A DNA stretch of 64,000 nt from Lunularia cruciata (Eukaryota > Streptophyta > Marchantiopsida > Lunulariales > Lunulariaceae), in the NCBI GenBank assembly GCA_948567375.1, contig OX419760.1, forward strand, positions 11,594,001 through 11,658,000, given 5' to 3'. Each line of letters begins with the position of its first letter. Within the stretch, counting starts at the first letter, position 1. Below are positions 33,470 to 45,499 of the stretch, piece after piece. The translations under genes and the position numbers were made by a program. A model generated the notes under the pieces. It was not told the origin of the DNA. It saw nothing but the letters and a program-made list of their open reading frames with translations, and ran no database searches.

Positions 33470-34483
33470 ATGGCACCTGAGGCATTGGCAAGGACATGGA
33501 CGTTTCTCACCGCTATGGTGAGTAGTACGTTATGGAGGGAAGGGCAGGCAGGAGATGGACGAGAGCAAGAATTGCTGCAGTACGTGTTGAAAAATGCTGA
33601 GAAAAATCCGGAATCGGTTCTGAAAACGATCGATCAGTATGCTAGACGGTCGTGGCTCATGAATATTGGGGAGGACAAGGGGATCTATCTCGACCAGGCA
33701 CTAACGGCGCGCAAACCCAAAGCAGTTCTGGAAATTGGAGCTTACGTTGGCTACTCAGCTGTCAGGATTAGCAAGCAGTTGGATCAGCCCGGTTCAAAGA
33801 TTATTAGTTTGGAAATGTCTGCGGAGAATTCTAGCATCACTCGACAGGTTGTCGCCCATGCTGGTACGTTTGCTTCTTAGATCTGCACTTTCAAAGAAAC
33901 ATTCAATGCCTGTGAGTTCAACTGTCTACTGTCTCAGTGTTGCTGTTTCATATTCTGCTACAAATTCATTAGCATGAGTCCCAAACTAGTTGCAGTTTGG
34001 CGCTTCTTCTGATTCACAGTTTCGTCGTCATCACCATTGGCTTTGCAGCACCTAGTACATTTTAGACAATCACCAGCAAGGATTATTTTTCATGTTGCGA
34101 CTTCTCATGTCCGCGGGCGATATTAAATTTGTTATCCTGCAGGCCTATCCGATAAGGTGCAAGTGGTAGAGGGCATTTTGAAGGACAAGATCGATGAGGT
34201 GAAGAGGCTGCTACACGGTCTAGAGGCTGAGATTTTTGACTTTGTGTTTCTTGACCATGACAAGAACTACTACCTTTCGGACTTCCTTATTCTGAAAGAG
34301 CATGGGCTAGTTGGCAAAGGCACGGTCCTGTTCGCCGACAATATGAAAATCCCTGGATCCCCCTTGTACAGGGAATACGTGATGAAAAGTAATGCTGATG
34401 ATTTTGACACAGTGGAGCACAATACACGGTTCGAGTACTTGAGATGGCTGCCAGACAGTGTTATCATTTCCACCTGCAAGTAA
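33470..34483 (+). CDS. catechol O-methyltransferase-type SAM-dependent methyltransferase (two exons)
   Basis: Exons 33470-33863 and 34143-34483 are joined by a GT-AG intron in phase 1; 735 bases, 244 residues, the size of single-domain COMTs. The N-terminal segment (REQELLQYVLKNAEKNPESV, then WLMNIGEDKG) matches the helical cap of the family. SAM-binding motif I is AVLEIGAYVGYSAVRIS (about residues 85-100), followed by IISLEMS. The metal/catechol site shows VFLDHDKNYYLSD, where rat COMT has DHWKDRY, and LFADNMKIPGSP (Asp-Asn metal ligands). The Trp of the catechol gate is Asp here, so the substrate may differ. Animal-type COMTs transfer a methyl group from S-adenosylmethionine to catechol hydroxyls; the plant role is unknown. 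It is distinct from the larger lignin-type plant COMTs. No signal peptide or membrane segment seen. Confidence 0.88.
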
Positions 34484-36620
34484 AGGACCCTCGAATGCAC
34501 ATACATTTCCAGCAGAACTTCAGAACATTTGTTATGACCTCCGAACTAATGAACCTTCGTGGCAGCAATTTCTTCTAGATTGGGACCACTGAACGTGGAG
34601 AAATTCAGAGACAAGCAATAGCTTCGTTGGTGTGCACCGTCTACGCCTCGGCGACGGAAGACTCGACATGCGGATTCTTTCAGAACGCGTCATGGCTCTT
34701 TCTGGAAGAATCGCAAGATTCTCGCAGCTGCACGTTACGGACTCCGGTGTAGATCATTCTACACTGTAAGCGAATGCCTTTGTACAGCTCTTGTCAATAG
34801 TACCCATCCAAAAGCTTGAGCTGTGCATCAGGCCAGTTATGTTACTGAGGGTTTTTAGGGTACTATCGCGGAAAGGATTTCTGGAAGAGTAGTTCCTGTC
34901 ATTGTGAATCGGAGTCATAGGCCCTGGGCCTTTAAAAGTATGACATCACGAGATTATGCCGATAGGGGTAATCCCGCCGCAGAAGCATTCGTTGAGTCTT
35001 TTAACCCAACTGCTCATTATGACCTGTCAATCATGTCTTTGATCTTCTTTGTCCGACTTTATTGAATGAGTGCAGAGAGTAAATACACACTACCTTATGG
35101 AATCCTCTCTTCATTTGCCTCATCGTCTTCGATGTGATCAGTGTTTTACGGGGAAAGTCAAGTCGTGGGAATGCTACAACTGTAAGAGCCGTCAGAGTGC
35201 ATGATGCGCGGGGGATCATAGCTGGTTAAAGTGGGGCCACAAACGAATCATGAATTTCAATTCCAGCTGGATAAGATTCTCATCTGTGAATCCCATTTCC
35301 TCTACGATGGGTGTTTTGGACCGCTTCCGTATTTGGGTGGCCCTCTGCACGTCTTCGTCCCAGCAAACAGTAAGAACCCCGACTGACAAAAGAATACTGA
35401 ATGTCCTCAATCATCAGAAGGAACTGCAGGGGGTATTTAAAAGCACTTCGAGCAGGTGGTTTAGACACCTGAGGTTGAAGCAGGATGCAACAGATTACTG
35501 TAGGTTAACCACACACCAACCATGTCATGCAGCGAACTCCCAGGTAGTGCGGAGGTGCTGGAAGCCATCGACCGTATCTCTTGTAGACCCGTTGAAGTTG
35601 TAAATGCTTGCATTACACCGAATGAGAGTGTACAGAACTCTCTATGTGCGTATTAGGATGTACAGTAGTACAGGTGCAGAAAACCGATTTCAAACGGAGT
35701 TCTCCATTCAATTAGCACGTCTAAGATAATGTCCAGAAGCAAAATACACTGAAAAGAAATCGAAGAATCACTCAATGAAGAGGAAATCGAAGAATCACTA
35801 AACTGTTAGTTTGTTCGGACTGGAATGGTAGTCATGGTGCGCAAATGGACAACAGAGGTGTACGAAGTGTTTACTGAAGGATGACTGCGGGTATAGGGTC
35901 AACTCCGGAAGAATAAATTATGAGTAGTTGTAAACTTTTGGAGGGAATAATTGACAGAGTTCATAAATTGAAACTTTCAGGAATATTTAACGCAACAAAT
36001 TAACAAAAAGAGTTCCCGATGTGGGACTATGGACAAACACCTGCAAAACCTTGTGGGTCTCCGAACATAACCTCAACAAGTTGTATGGATCAACCGATAC
36101 GGATACCCGTAGAACCTCCAATGAAACCTCCTAATGTATCAAATTAAGGCAAAAGTCTTACCTTGATTTTAAAAGGATTTACAGTAAAGGGATGTTTCCT
36201 TATCTAGTCCATGGAAGTGAAGCTATTAGTGCTGCATGTTTGGAATTTAAAACCTTGTTCTTGAAATTTTTTTATTCTTCGATACTCCTTATACAAGATT
36301 GTCTCTTATAGTATTGTCTTTTGAGTTGTAAGTTTCCTCTCTAGCATAGCAGAATAAAAACTGGGTCCCCAGCAATATACATCGAATTTTAGATTCTTTG
36401 CAGTCATCAAAACTAGATACACATATTCCTCTGGATAATTCTATACTTGAGCTTTAAAATTTTTATTAGGGAATCAACGATTTACATCTAAAATTGTAAT
36501 CCAGGATCTAAAGCATATTAGAAATGAACGAAGTTCTATTTGCAGATCAATGTAAGAAATGATGCCCCTGGTATCATATGGCGAAGGAAGTCAGTAGATG
36601 AGCAACATCTAAATAATATA
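34484..36620. other. intergenic region, no supported gene
   Basis: Moderate base composition to about 35.7 kb, then AT-rich. Opposing open frames near 35.2-35.6 kb (up to 117 codons) overlap each other and contain no recognisable domain, so I do not call a gene. Confidence 0.4.
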
Positions 36621-37377
36621 TTAGTATAGTAAATAGTATAGATCTAAATAGTATACTATACAAGACGAGGCAACTATGTAGAGTAATTTTACCGCACACA
36701 TTTCGAGTCTTTCTTCACCAAAAGCTTTAATTTCTCTCGAGAAGTCCACTTCAAACTTGAAATATTGTAAATTGACCCACAGGATAGTACTGTCTAGGTT
36801 CATACACTTCGTAGGCTGGCCATAGATGTACGTCGGCTGCTCCGATCGCCATAGTAACGGTACGAATTTTTTCCTTCCAGTTGCATACAAGAAGTAAGCA
36901 AATCCGAAGAAGCCTATAATGAATCCCTCGGCGCTAGCAGCCCTCTCAATCAACATGGTATTTGTGATTTCATCACCCGGATATGGTGAAAGAGCGCACG
37001 GTGGAAGCGGGGAGCCACACAGTCCTGCATTAGGAGTGAAATAGGCAGCACCGAACTTTCAGACCTTACCGCCTGGTATTGGTCCTGTAAGGTAATTGTT
37101 GGAGATGTTGAAGTAGGACAAGAACGTAAGGCCCGAAATCTAAGTAGGTATTGTGCCAGATAGCTCGTTGTTGCACAAATCCCAAAGACTCAATATTTTG
37201 GAGATTCCTGAAGGTTCCAGGAATCGTCCCATGGAAGGGTTTCCCGCCTGACAGAGACCAGCCTGACAAAGGTGTGGTGCCCGATAATTTTGTTTTGTGC
37301 ATAAAGATAGAATTTTTGTCAGCATTGTCCAAAGAAAGAGAACGGAAATTTTCTGCTAAGTTCCTAGTCAAATTCAT
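36621..37377 (-). pseudogene. LRR receptor-like protein or kinase pseudogene (last repeats, juxtamembrane, TM)
   Basis: Minus-strand frames give the end of a plant leucine-rich-repeat receptor ectodomain: FHGTIPGTFRNLQNIESL, then NELSGTIP, then LSYFNISNNYLTGPIPGG, the final cap with NAGLCGSPLPPC (paired cysteines) and a hydrophobic transmembrane segment (EGFIIGFFGFAYFLYATG), followed by a short basic tail and about 60 further codons to a stop. It is disabled by a frameshift near 37195 and in-frame stops at 37140-37142 and 37059-37061. Only the last three or so repeats remain, and no kinase domain follows. Such receptors sit in the plasma membrane and sense peptides or hormones. The parent gene could have been a receptor-like protein or kinase. 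Confidence 0.8.
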
Positions 37378-37485
37378 ACTTTAGTCCAACTTGGCAGTTA
37401 AGGAGGAAGAGATGAGTACCGGGTGAAGGACCGAGTTGCACTTTGGTCCAACATTGTGGTCTAACCGGCTACTTTCTCAGCAGCG

Positions 37486-38006
37486 ATGAGATTTTACCTA
37501 GGTTTGGTCCACCCATATGCATCTTCATTATTCACTTGTGAGTGTGGTTGTACATTAGATATAGCCATGGTCCATGTGACACCATGTTCTTTTGGAAAAC
37601 ATAAGATAGTTATCCATGATGCTAGTAGGGACATAGTGTTTGCTAGGGCACGAGAGAGTATACACTTGGCTTGGAGGGAGTGTTCATATGCTTTGCAAAT
37701 GACACGTGTCAAGGCAGATTTATACTGTCCAAGATGATTAGGTGACTATAGCAGATGTCGTGGTTACGGACCCTACGCAGGATACAATTTTGGATGGAGT
37801 GATTACCCATTTCCCTGGATGAGCAGCAAGTGTAGCAGCAGATCTCAAGGTCTCCAAGTATATGAGCATGCAGCAAGGTCACCTCTTTGTTCCTCTAGCT
37901 TTTGAGTTATATGGAACGATAAACACAATGTTCGACACATTGTCAAAGAGTGCACGAGAGCTTATCATGTTAGGCGCTAGGGGTACCACTCTCACTCTCA
38001 TTCTTT
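37486..38006 (+). other. unrecognised sequence with an 83-codon open frame
   Basis: The frame 37486-37737 reads as plausible protein with FGKHKIVIHDASRDIVFARA, but I recognise no family. The next 270 bases contain other short frames with Gly/Tyr/Ser-rich text. It directly precedes the left LTR of element B and may be the remnant of another insertion. Confidence 0.25.
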
Positions 38007-38996
38007 GTAGTGTATTTTAGACAATGTGTGTCCATTGCTCTACAAAGGGTAGTTGTCACGCCATTTGTAACATCGCATCTAGATTGCTCAAACATTGGAG
38101 TAGTAGTGATAGTAGTTAGAGGTATTTTGGCAATTACTCATATACTCCTTTCCGAAGATCAGATTTCATATTTGGGGTACTAACTACATAGTGGTGCTCA
38201 CCGTCACTTGCATTGTTCACATTGTCAAGTGTGCCGTCAGCAAGACCGTTGGGTGAGACCTAGGTCAAAATCAGGAGTATACCCTAGAAGTGCAGCTCTA
38301 TAGAGCTCACTTTTTTATGTTGAGCCTTCAAGTTCCTAGCTAGAGTGGATAGAAAGCCGACGAGCATCTCTTGGAGTCTTTTAACTAGAGTGGATGTGGC
38401 TTGACTGTAATTAATACCCAATTGTTGGCAGATTGTTGAATGATAGATCAAATATTGATCTGATTGAGTGTGATTCAAGTTGTATAAACAAATTGATTAC
38501 ATCAAAGAAGTGAGAGTCAGTGAGAAATCAAGTGTAGGAATTGAGGGTGGTGGTGGTATCTCCAAGCCTGATGGATCATGTACCTTGATCGTAGTTTTTA
38601 TTTCCTTGGGAGTGATTGTATGTGGGAGTGATGGCCAAATTTTGAGCAAAGAGAAGCAATTTTCAGGCGATAGTTATGATTTTGAGCTCATGAGGTGAAA
38701 ACAAGACCAATTTGGTGCGAGTTGAGCTCAAAAAGTGAAATTAAAGGTGGAGTTTGGAACCTATTCCCGCAAATTAGAGATTTGAAGATCCTTATCTTTC
38801 CAATTTGTCTTGAATGAAAAGTTAGCGGAGCATTTGGCGGTCAACCAAATTTAGTGATTTTTAGGGATACATTAGATTTTATGTCAAATTTTATGAAGGA
38901 TTTATGTCAGATTTTGGCAAGAAGAAATTTGATCCCATTCTCTGTGATCCTTGTAGCTCAAGAAGTAGATAAGTACTCTGATTATATCAAATGCCA
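38007..38996 (+). repeat. Element B left LTR (truncated)
   Basis: Aligned with 46982-47534 and 53205-54922. The first part and an internal block including the tRNA-like segment are missing. Its right end (ATGCCA, then AA, then TGTTGGCAGAG) corresponds exactly to the end of the LTR of element C. Confidence 0.75.
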
Positions 38997-39561
38997 AATG
39001 TTGGCAGAGTCAATCCGGTGTTGATTTATGAGATGGAGGGTTTTGTTTAGCCTTCTTGTCATTGGACCTCCTCCATTCTCTACTTCATGTTTGTACACCA
39101 TGTTTGTATGAGGTACCTTGAATTTAGAGCGTTGGTGCTCTAGTGTGCTCTTGGTAGTGAAGTTGGAGTGATGACCAGTCAGACTACCTGTGTTTCTCTC
39201 TGATGAAGTAAGAAGTGATGACTTGCAAAGATCATGAGAGTGCATGTTGTGATAGTAGGTTATAGGTTGTACTTCCGCCTAATGTAGTTGTCGAATTTTA
39301 GGGTTGGTGACGTTCAGTTGGTGGTGTTTGCACTTGAAGGTGTTGGCACTTGGTAGTGTTAGTACTTGGTGGTGATTTTTGGTGCGGTATTTGTGGTGGT
39401 TCAGTTGCGGATTGAACAATTGCGGATTTGTGGTGATTTAGTTGATTTTTGGTTACTTTGTCATGACAAAGTTCTTTGGGGATTCAAGAGAGGATAGCGC
39501 TACAATACACAATGGATTTACTCAAAGTGATGCTCAATATCAACCTATGTCTTAGGTCCCA

Positions 39562-41155
39562 ATGAAGGAGGAGATTGACTCCAAGTTAAAATTTAACATA
39601 AGAGTTAATTTAGTTGAGAGTGCACGTGGTGTGTCTGCACTTGTTGTTGGACATGGACAAGATTTATGGGCTTGGGGCAATGGTACTCATTCTACCAGAG
39701 TAAGGCCTATGGCCTTTGGAAGCCCTAGGCCTTACTCTCATAGAATGGGTACCATTGAGTTGGATGATTTCATCCAAGAGTTCAAAGTTGGTGTGATCTA
39801 TAGCAAATGTGCAACCCAACTCTATTCATGCCCTTCATGGCATGGAAGTGGTTAGTTCAACACTTGGAAGGTCCGCCAATGGATAACTACCATGAGTTCA
39901 AGGGAGCTCACTTAGAGGAGATTGAGCTATGGAGACAATTTTGGTCTCCAAACTATGTCTGTATCCCTTCAAGCTTGGTTTCTAGGGGTAGATTGGTTGT
40001 ACGCTCATATGAGTTCTAGCTCTAGTAGCATTGGTGGATCTCTTGGAGATGGTGCTTCTATAAATAGAGGTACTATTATAGGAGGTGGTTTAGTATCAAG
40101 ATTTAATCTCATGGTGGAGTACTTCCAATGTTTGAGACAGAACTATCATGGAGTGCCAAACTGACAAGTTGAGGAGCTTGCAAGAGTTCTAGCGGAAGGC
40201 TTGAGAGAGCCTATGGGAGGCATACACTCGCATGAGATGGCTGATCAATTTTACTCAAGGAGTTATTGAGCCCAAGCAGTCCTATTTTGGTATGGGATAC
40301 TATAGGGAGTTACAACGTAGAGTCCATATGCTATGTTGTTATAGGCTACTTTGCTTACTTTGGCAGTGGTCTTTGGTTTGGCTGAGCATATAAAGCTCCA
40401 TCTGGTGAATGAGAGAGTGGTGACATGTGGATTTGGTAGGGAGACCTCATCCACAATTGTTACTTCTTCCAGAGTGAAGTAGAGTACATCATGCCATGTT
40501 GGTTTTGAGGACAAGGTGGACAACCCAAATCCTATGGAGTGAGTAGAAGGTCTATTGAGTTAGACCTTTCTCTTCATTTTTGGGTCAACATCAGCCAATG
40601 AGTGGTAGTGTTGCTTGTTGGACTTGTGGTGGACCTCACTATAGGAGAGAGTGCACTCAGGACAATGGATTTGGTACCTCTAGTGCATCACAATCAACAC
40701 AAAGACATTATGAGCATTGCCACAGATTTAGCCACAATAATGACTAATGCTTTGACCAACACCCGGAGTTACGGAGTGGTACGGCTATGGTAGGTGGTAA
40801 AGGAGCTCCATGTGGAGGAGGAGGTGGAAGACGTGGTGGTAAAGGATCCACACCTAGTAGAGATGTAGTACTTGCCCTTAATTTTGATACATCCATGACT
40901 ACTTGGATTGAGCAAAGATTGGCTAGCATGGCCATAGCTGAGAAGAAATCAGATGCGGGTGCTGAGGCTTCCACCTCATATGACAATGATAGAGACATCT
41001 TTGACTTCATATGCAGAGCAACACAAGTAGGAGCAGCACAAGCTATGGATGCCATAGTGACTAGGAGTGCAGTACGTGCTCTAGAGCCTAGTGGAGCATC
41101 AATGGAGTTAGACCCACAGAGAGGAGAGGTTGGTAGACATGTTAGACTTCCCTAG
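39562..41155 (+). pseudogene. Element B gag (capsid and nucleocapsid), broken
   Basis: The frame from 39562 matches element C gag from 55429 (MKEEIDSKLKFN / MREEIDSELEFD; MGTIELDDFIQEF). The middle contains the LEGPPMD-Y-HE-K-AHLE motif and a Gly/Ser-rich segment. Near 40610-40770 are two zinc knuckles: CWTCGGPHYRREC (CX2CX3HX4C) and CEHC...CFDQHPEL, the second broken by a stop. A Gly-rich basic stretch and a region ending ELDPQRGEVGRHVRLP close it at 41155. Several stops and frame changes interrupt it. A local inverted repeat (39682-39753) replaces sequence found in C. Its role would be assembly of virus-like particles and RNA binding. Confidence 0.75.
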
Positions 41156-41313
41156 TCTTTTACACTCTCTAAGGCACTACATACAACATCCATGGCTCCT
41201 AGACATCCTAGTGTAGGTGTAGTAGGTGGTGATAAGGTGCATGATAGACTACCTACTTGTAAGCCACCTACTATTACACAGAGTAAGTGTAGCACAATGT
41301 TAGGAGCGATTAA

Positions 41314-41700
41314 TTGATTATGCACTTTCCATTATTCTCAACCAATGACATGTGTACATTGGGAGTTGACCCAACCCCAATGTTCTGGTTGGCTGCCAAG
41401 CTTTGTGAGAGTAGGGATGATGTGGTCCCTACTACTAGAGCAGAGGTGGTTGATAGTGAAGTTGAATTTGTTGAGGAGCATGGGATCTACTCTATGACCA
41501 ATGGTTTGTGGCAAGAAACAACGGCTAGATTAGAAGAGTTACCAGCTAGACCGGCCTTTGAGCAAGCACGGTTTACACCTGGAGTTGTCCTATTGGATAA
41601 CCAAAGGAGGATTTTTTGTTGCGTGGGACCTTCAAGGAAGGTCTATACACCACAAAGGGTCTTACTTGACTTTGGTGCGTAACTCTTTATGTTGGGGAAG
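41314..41700 (+). pseudogene. Element B protease region (retropepsin, mutated active site)
   Basis: Open frame 41314-41682 with FSTNDMCTLGVDPTPMFWLA, a helical Glu-rich segment and FTPGVVLLDNQRRIF, then RVLLDFGA. The equivalent in element C is VLLDSGAQPLML, the Asp-Ser/Thr-Gly retropepsin motif; here Ser has become Phe, so the catalytic triplet is lost. It follows gag by about 160 bases. In a live element it would cut the gag-pol polyprotein. Confidence 0.7.
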
Positions 41701-42392
41701 GCCACAATTATCGGTTTGGAGTTATGGAAGATCAATGTAGAGAGGTGTCCGTTTCAAATCTAGACATCTCTAGGTGGTGGTTCTACATAGTTCTACATCA
41801 CATGCGGAGAGCTTGTTGTTCAAATTCAGCCTGATCATCCAATGATAGCTTGGTGGTGAGAGCTCAGGCCATTACAACCTTAGCTGAGTCATATGATTGT
41901 TAGTTGGGAGAGCACCGTTATATCCCATGGGTTTCAGTATTGACTATTGGGAGGAGATAGCCTCCTATAGAACAGGTTGGTAGTCAGGTGAGGGATGGGT
42001 ATGTTTCCTACTAGTATGCTTTAGTACTAGTAGTCTTGGCTCACTACAATCATGGACCATGGCAACATCAATTTCCGCTTTTAATGGTTATGTCACTTGG
42101 CCTAATGATTTATTGGAGAGGAATGCCCATATGGAGGATAATCTAATACCAAAGGAGATCACTTAGATTTGGAGTACAAGTAGGATTGTTCTATCTACCT
42201 TGGATGTTCCATTGTGGAGCTCAAAGGAGGCATTGCAACACCATGCAACAACATGCAGATCGGTTGGTGCAACATGCTTGGAGTGGAGCCTTTGTACCAC
42301 GAGGAGACTAGTGTAAGGATGAGCCTCTAGGGTTGATTACCTTGAAACCTCTAGATATCACACTCATTGCTTGGTAGTATCCTATAGAGTGA
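41701..42392 (+). pseudogene. Element B unrecognised segment between protease and methyltransferase
   Basis: The about 700 bases correspond to 57540-58222 in element C and 20440-21129 in A. Readable parts include, in C, WSYHYWPGDLLEGNAHAE-like text and DEPPESISLTPLDTTLIAWQ just before motif I. I do not recognise a family. Its presence in all three copies shows that it belonged to the element; it could be the N-terminal extension of the methyltransferase or the C-terminal part of the protease. Confidence 0.5.
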
Positions 42393-43140
42393 GTATGTCT
42401 ATTGGAGTTGTTCAGTAGGATTAACATTGGACTAGTTGCGATATTACATGCGGGTATATGAGTACAGAGGTACTTGTATGTGGAGAGAGATGAGACTACT
42501 AGGCAAGTCTCTCTACATCATGTGACACACTTGGCCTATTGGTATCTTGAGTTATTATCAATGTCAACAATCAAGGGTTACCAAAAAACCCCTAATAGTA
42601 GACATTTCCTTGTTGAGGGTGCAAGATTTGGAGAGATATGGTCCTAATTCATTTGGTGATTTTTGGATGGCCATGTTAGGAACATACATGTGTTGGCCGA
42701 GGTTTAGGTCTTTAGGATCCCCATTCTGGTGTGTTTTGGGAGATGTTACATACACTACAACATCTCCAAGTTCATCAATCCATTTCTCCATCTTACATTT
42801 TGGAGAACATCCCTTTGATGGGTGATTCTTGCACCCGAGTTGTGACAAGTACACATCAGGTCCATTCTTGGATGGAACCTGCCATATTGTTAGATGCAAT
42901 TAGAGTGGGATCATGGGCTCATTGTCTTTGTCTATGGTCAATAAACCTCTTACATAGAGAGGTTCAACAATGTGCTTATGATGGAATTCAACAACTAGAC
43001 CATATCATTGTTGATGAAATCTTGGATGTTGGGTGTCAATCTCAAATGGTGGTAGTGACTAATAGGTCACCTATGGCAGTGGTGAACCTAGTTTGAAGGC
43101 CTAGAGCCGGTTTTCCCACACTTATGAGTTTTCTAGGCTC
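42393..43140 (+). pseudogene. Element B DNA (cytosine-5) methyltransferase domain
   Basis: Text parallel to elements A and C: LLELFSRINIGL (motif I, from 42393), VERDE (motif II), GWPC followed by a TAG stop (motif IV; Cys codon 42674-42676, stop 42677-42679 where A and C have Gln), LENIPLMGD (motif VI, about 42800-42825), AHCLCL-W (motif VIII, degenerate) and VVVTNRSPMAVVNLV near the end. There are further stops, including TGA at 42459-42461. The catalytic motif is truncated by nonsense mutation, so no enzyme is possible from this copy. It lies upstream of the reverse transcriptase in the same orientation, which proves it is part of the retroelement pol region. Confidence 0.85.
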
Positions 43141-43799
43141 CCATGCTTTTTAAGGGGGAGGTCCTAGATTGGTTTGGGACTCACAATTACAATAATTGAT
43201 GGAGCCCAATGCTAATAAGAGAGAGCGGGCAATGGTTTTTTATGCTAGTATAACTGCTTTTCTAGTAGTGTCAAAGGCATCTAGGTACCAAGTATTAGGT
43301 CAAGCTATGGACCTAAAATATTTGACCTAGATTGTGAGCCTTGGTATCAAGTGTTAGGTCAGGCTATGAACTTGAATTGTTTGACCTAGACTGTGAGCCT
43401 TGGTTTGATAGAACAACGTAGGATGCACTTGATAAGCATCACCACTTGGACACTTGTGAGCTCTATGCCTATTGAGACAATTTATGCATATGCCGGAGGT
43501 GATGGACCGAATGGGTAGGATATTCTTGGGACATAGCCAATTGCTACTAGGGAGAGTGGTCTACTTGGAGTCCATCCACGTGAGCATGGTCTACTTGGAT
43601 TACACCCTTGGTCTACTTGGGATGCAACTAGAGGACATATGGAGCTTGTAGCTAGATCAGGGTGAGTTTTTCACACTAAGGTTGGGACCTCTAGTGGTTG
43701 GAAGCATGATACTACTACTCCAAAGGGCCCAATGTAGTAGCTAGTTAGTACATCTTCCACTCCTACTATAGTTATAGAGGATACTTGGGAGCCAAATCT

Positions 43800-45180
43800 T
43801 AGATCCAAGCTTACAAGAGGGGAAAGATGGAGAGTTTGGAGGTTCTTGAGGAGCTACACGAGTTGTTTGCCTTCAATATGAAGGATTTGGGTGTCTGAAG
43901 GGACATGGTATACGGATTGAGCAGACTAGCAATACACAAGTTTTTGGACATCCTTATTGATATAGTGACATGGAGAGAACATTGATTCAGAGTTGGAGTT
44001 TGAGGTTGGTTTGGTGGAGATTTCACATGGTGAGTATGAATCAGCTATAGTGATGCCAACCAAGAAGGATATGCATGGCAACTACACAAATAGGTAGATG
44101 TGTGGAGATTACCGTCCCTTCAACCAACCAACTTGGGCGATCGGTATACCATGCTTACACCAAAGGGTATCTTTGATATAATTGGGTATGCAAAGGTCTT
44201 TAGTACTTTGGATCTTAAAGCATGATATCATTAGTTGCTGATCAAGGAGGAAGATAAGTCCAAGATAGAATTTTGGACTATTGATCCTCACGGAAAGGAT
44301 GTGTTATGTTATTGGAGTTCTTACCATTTGGGTTAAAGAATGCTCTTGCTGAGTTCTAGAGGGTCATGGATAGGATCCTAACTGGATTGGATTTTGCTTA
44401 GTGCTATATTGATGACATTTTGGTCTATAGTACTACTATGGAGGAGCATGAGAGATAGTTGTTGGAGGTGTTTGAGAGGTTGAGATGTCATGGACTCAAA
44501 TTACGTCTTGGGAAGTGTAGGTTCTTCCATGAGCAAGTTGAGTATTTGGGTCGCACTATCTACCCCAAAGGACTTGGTGTTTAGCAGACCAAAGTAGAGG
44601 CTACATATTCCTCAACCTATGAATGTGAACAAACTGTGAGTATTCCGTGGGTTGGAGAACTTCTATAGCTGGTATGTTAAAGGATTTAGTGCTATTGCCA
44701 AGGCCTTGATGAAGCTAACCAAGCTTACACAGGAGTCTTGTTGGAGAGATGAACAAGAGAGAGCTTTTATAGAGCTCAAGAAGAGGTTGACATCTACTCT
44801 TATTTTGAGGAGAACAATCAAAGGACAAATATTCTAGCTTCACATTGATTGGAGTATGTTGGAGCTTGGAGCAATACTCACCCAACATGATGATGAGGGG
44901 AAGGAGTTTGTGGTGGCCTACGCTAGTTTCTCCAACTATTCAACAAAAGCAAAGTATAGTTCATATGAGGGAGAGTGCTTGGCAGCAATATAGGTAGTAG
45001 CACATTTCTGATGTTACCTATTTGTAACCCCTTTACTCTCAGCACTGATCATCAACCATTGAAGTGGTTGATAGAGTCCAACAAGCTTTTGTGGAAGCTT
45101 GCACGATGAGCTCTGATTTTACAAGAGTATGTTTTCATTGTTATTCACAGACCTAGAGTGGTGAACCATGATGCCAATAG
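43800..45180 (+). pseudogene. Element B reverse transcriptase and RNase H
   Basis: Recognisable gypsy text in order: LHELFAFNMKDLGV (about 43850-43895), SAIVMPTKKD-HGNY (44041-44085), MCGDYRPFNQ, FSTLDLKA, FLPFGLKNALAEF, the active-site YIDDILVYS (44405-44431), LGKCRFFHEQVEYLG, then the connection FYSWYVKGFSAIAKALMKLT and LTSTLILRR, and RNase H text LHIDWSMLELGAILTQHDDE, FVVAYASFSN, YEGECLAAI (44840-45000) and DHQPLKWLIES. The two RT Asp residues remain. Stops are frequent, mostly TAG at former Gln positions. The family is Ty3/gypsy; the protein copied element RNA into DNA in the particle. Confidence 0.9.
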
Positions 45181-45499
45181 GTTGGGTAGAAACCCATGTC
45201 CCAGCCAGCAAGATCAGACCAGAGCACTTTTGCATGGTGAGATAGATGAGGAGATGGTGCCAGGTTGGCATGTATTTGCCTTTCTCTATATATTTTTTGA
45301 GGCTTTGGTGGTATCTCTCTCAACGCATACAGGAGGAGTTATTGAGGTCACATATCTAGAGAGTGGAGATAGTGGTACAGTTCAGCGAGACATTTATGAT
45401 GATGTCTTAATAATGGATTATCTTTGCATTGGTGTTGTGGGTGGCATAGTTGGGGCCAAGGAGAAAGATTGTGTTCTCTAGCAAGCCAGATGGCTCAGA

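Noticed and set aside
35216..35603. Opposing open frames of 64 and 117 codons
   Set aside because: They overlap on opposite strands and show no motif; I could not choose or support either.
40787..40860. Glycine-rich frame in element B as a separate RNA-binding protein
   Set aside because: It aligns with the basic tail after the gag zinc knuckles of element C and is part of gag.
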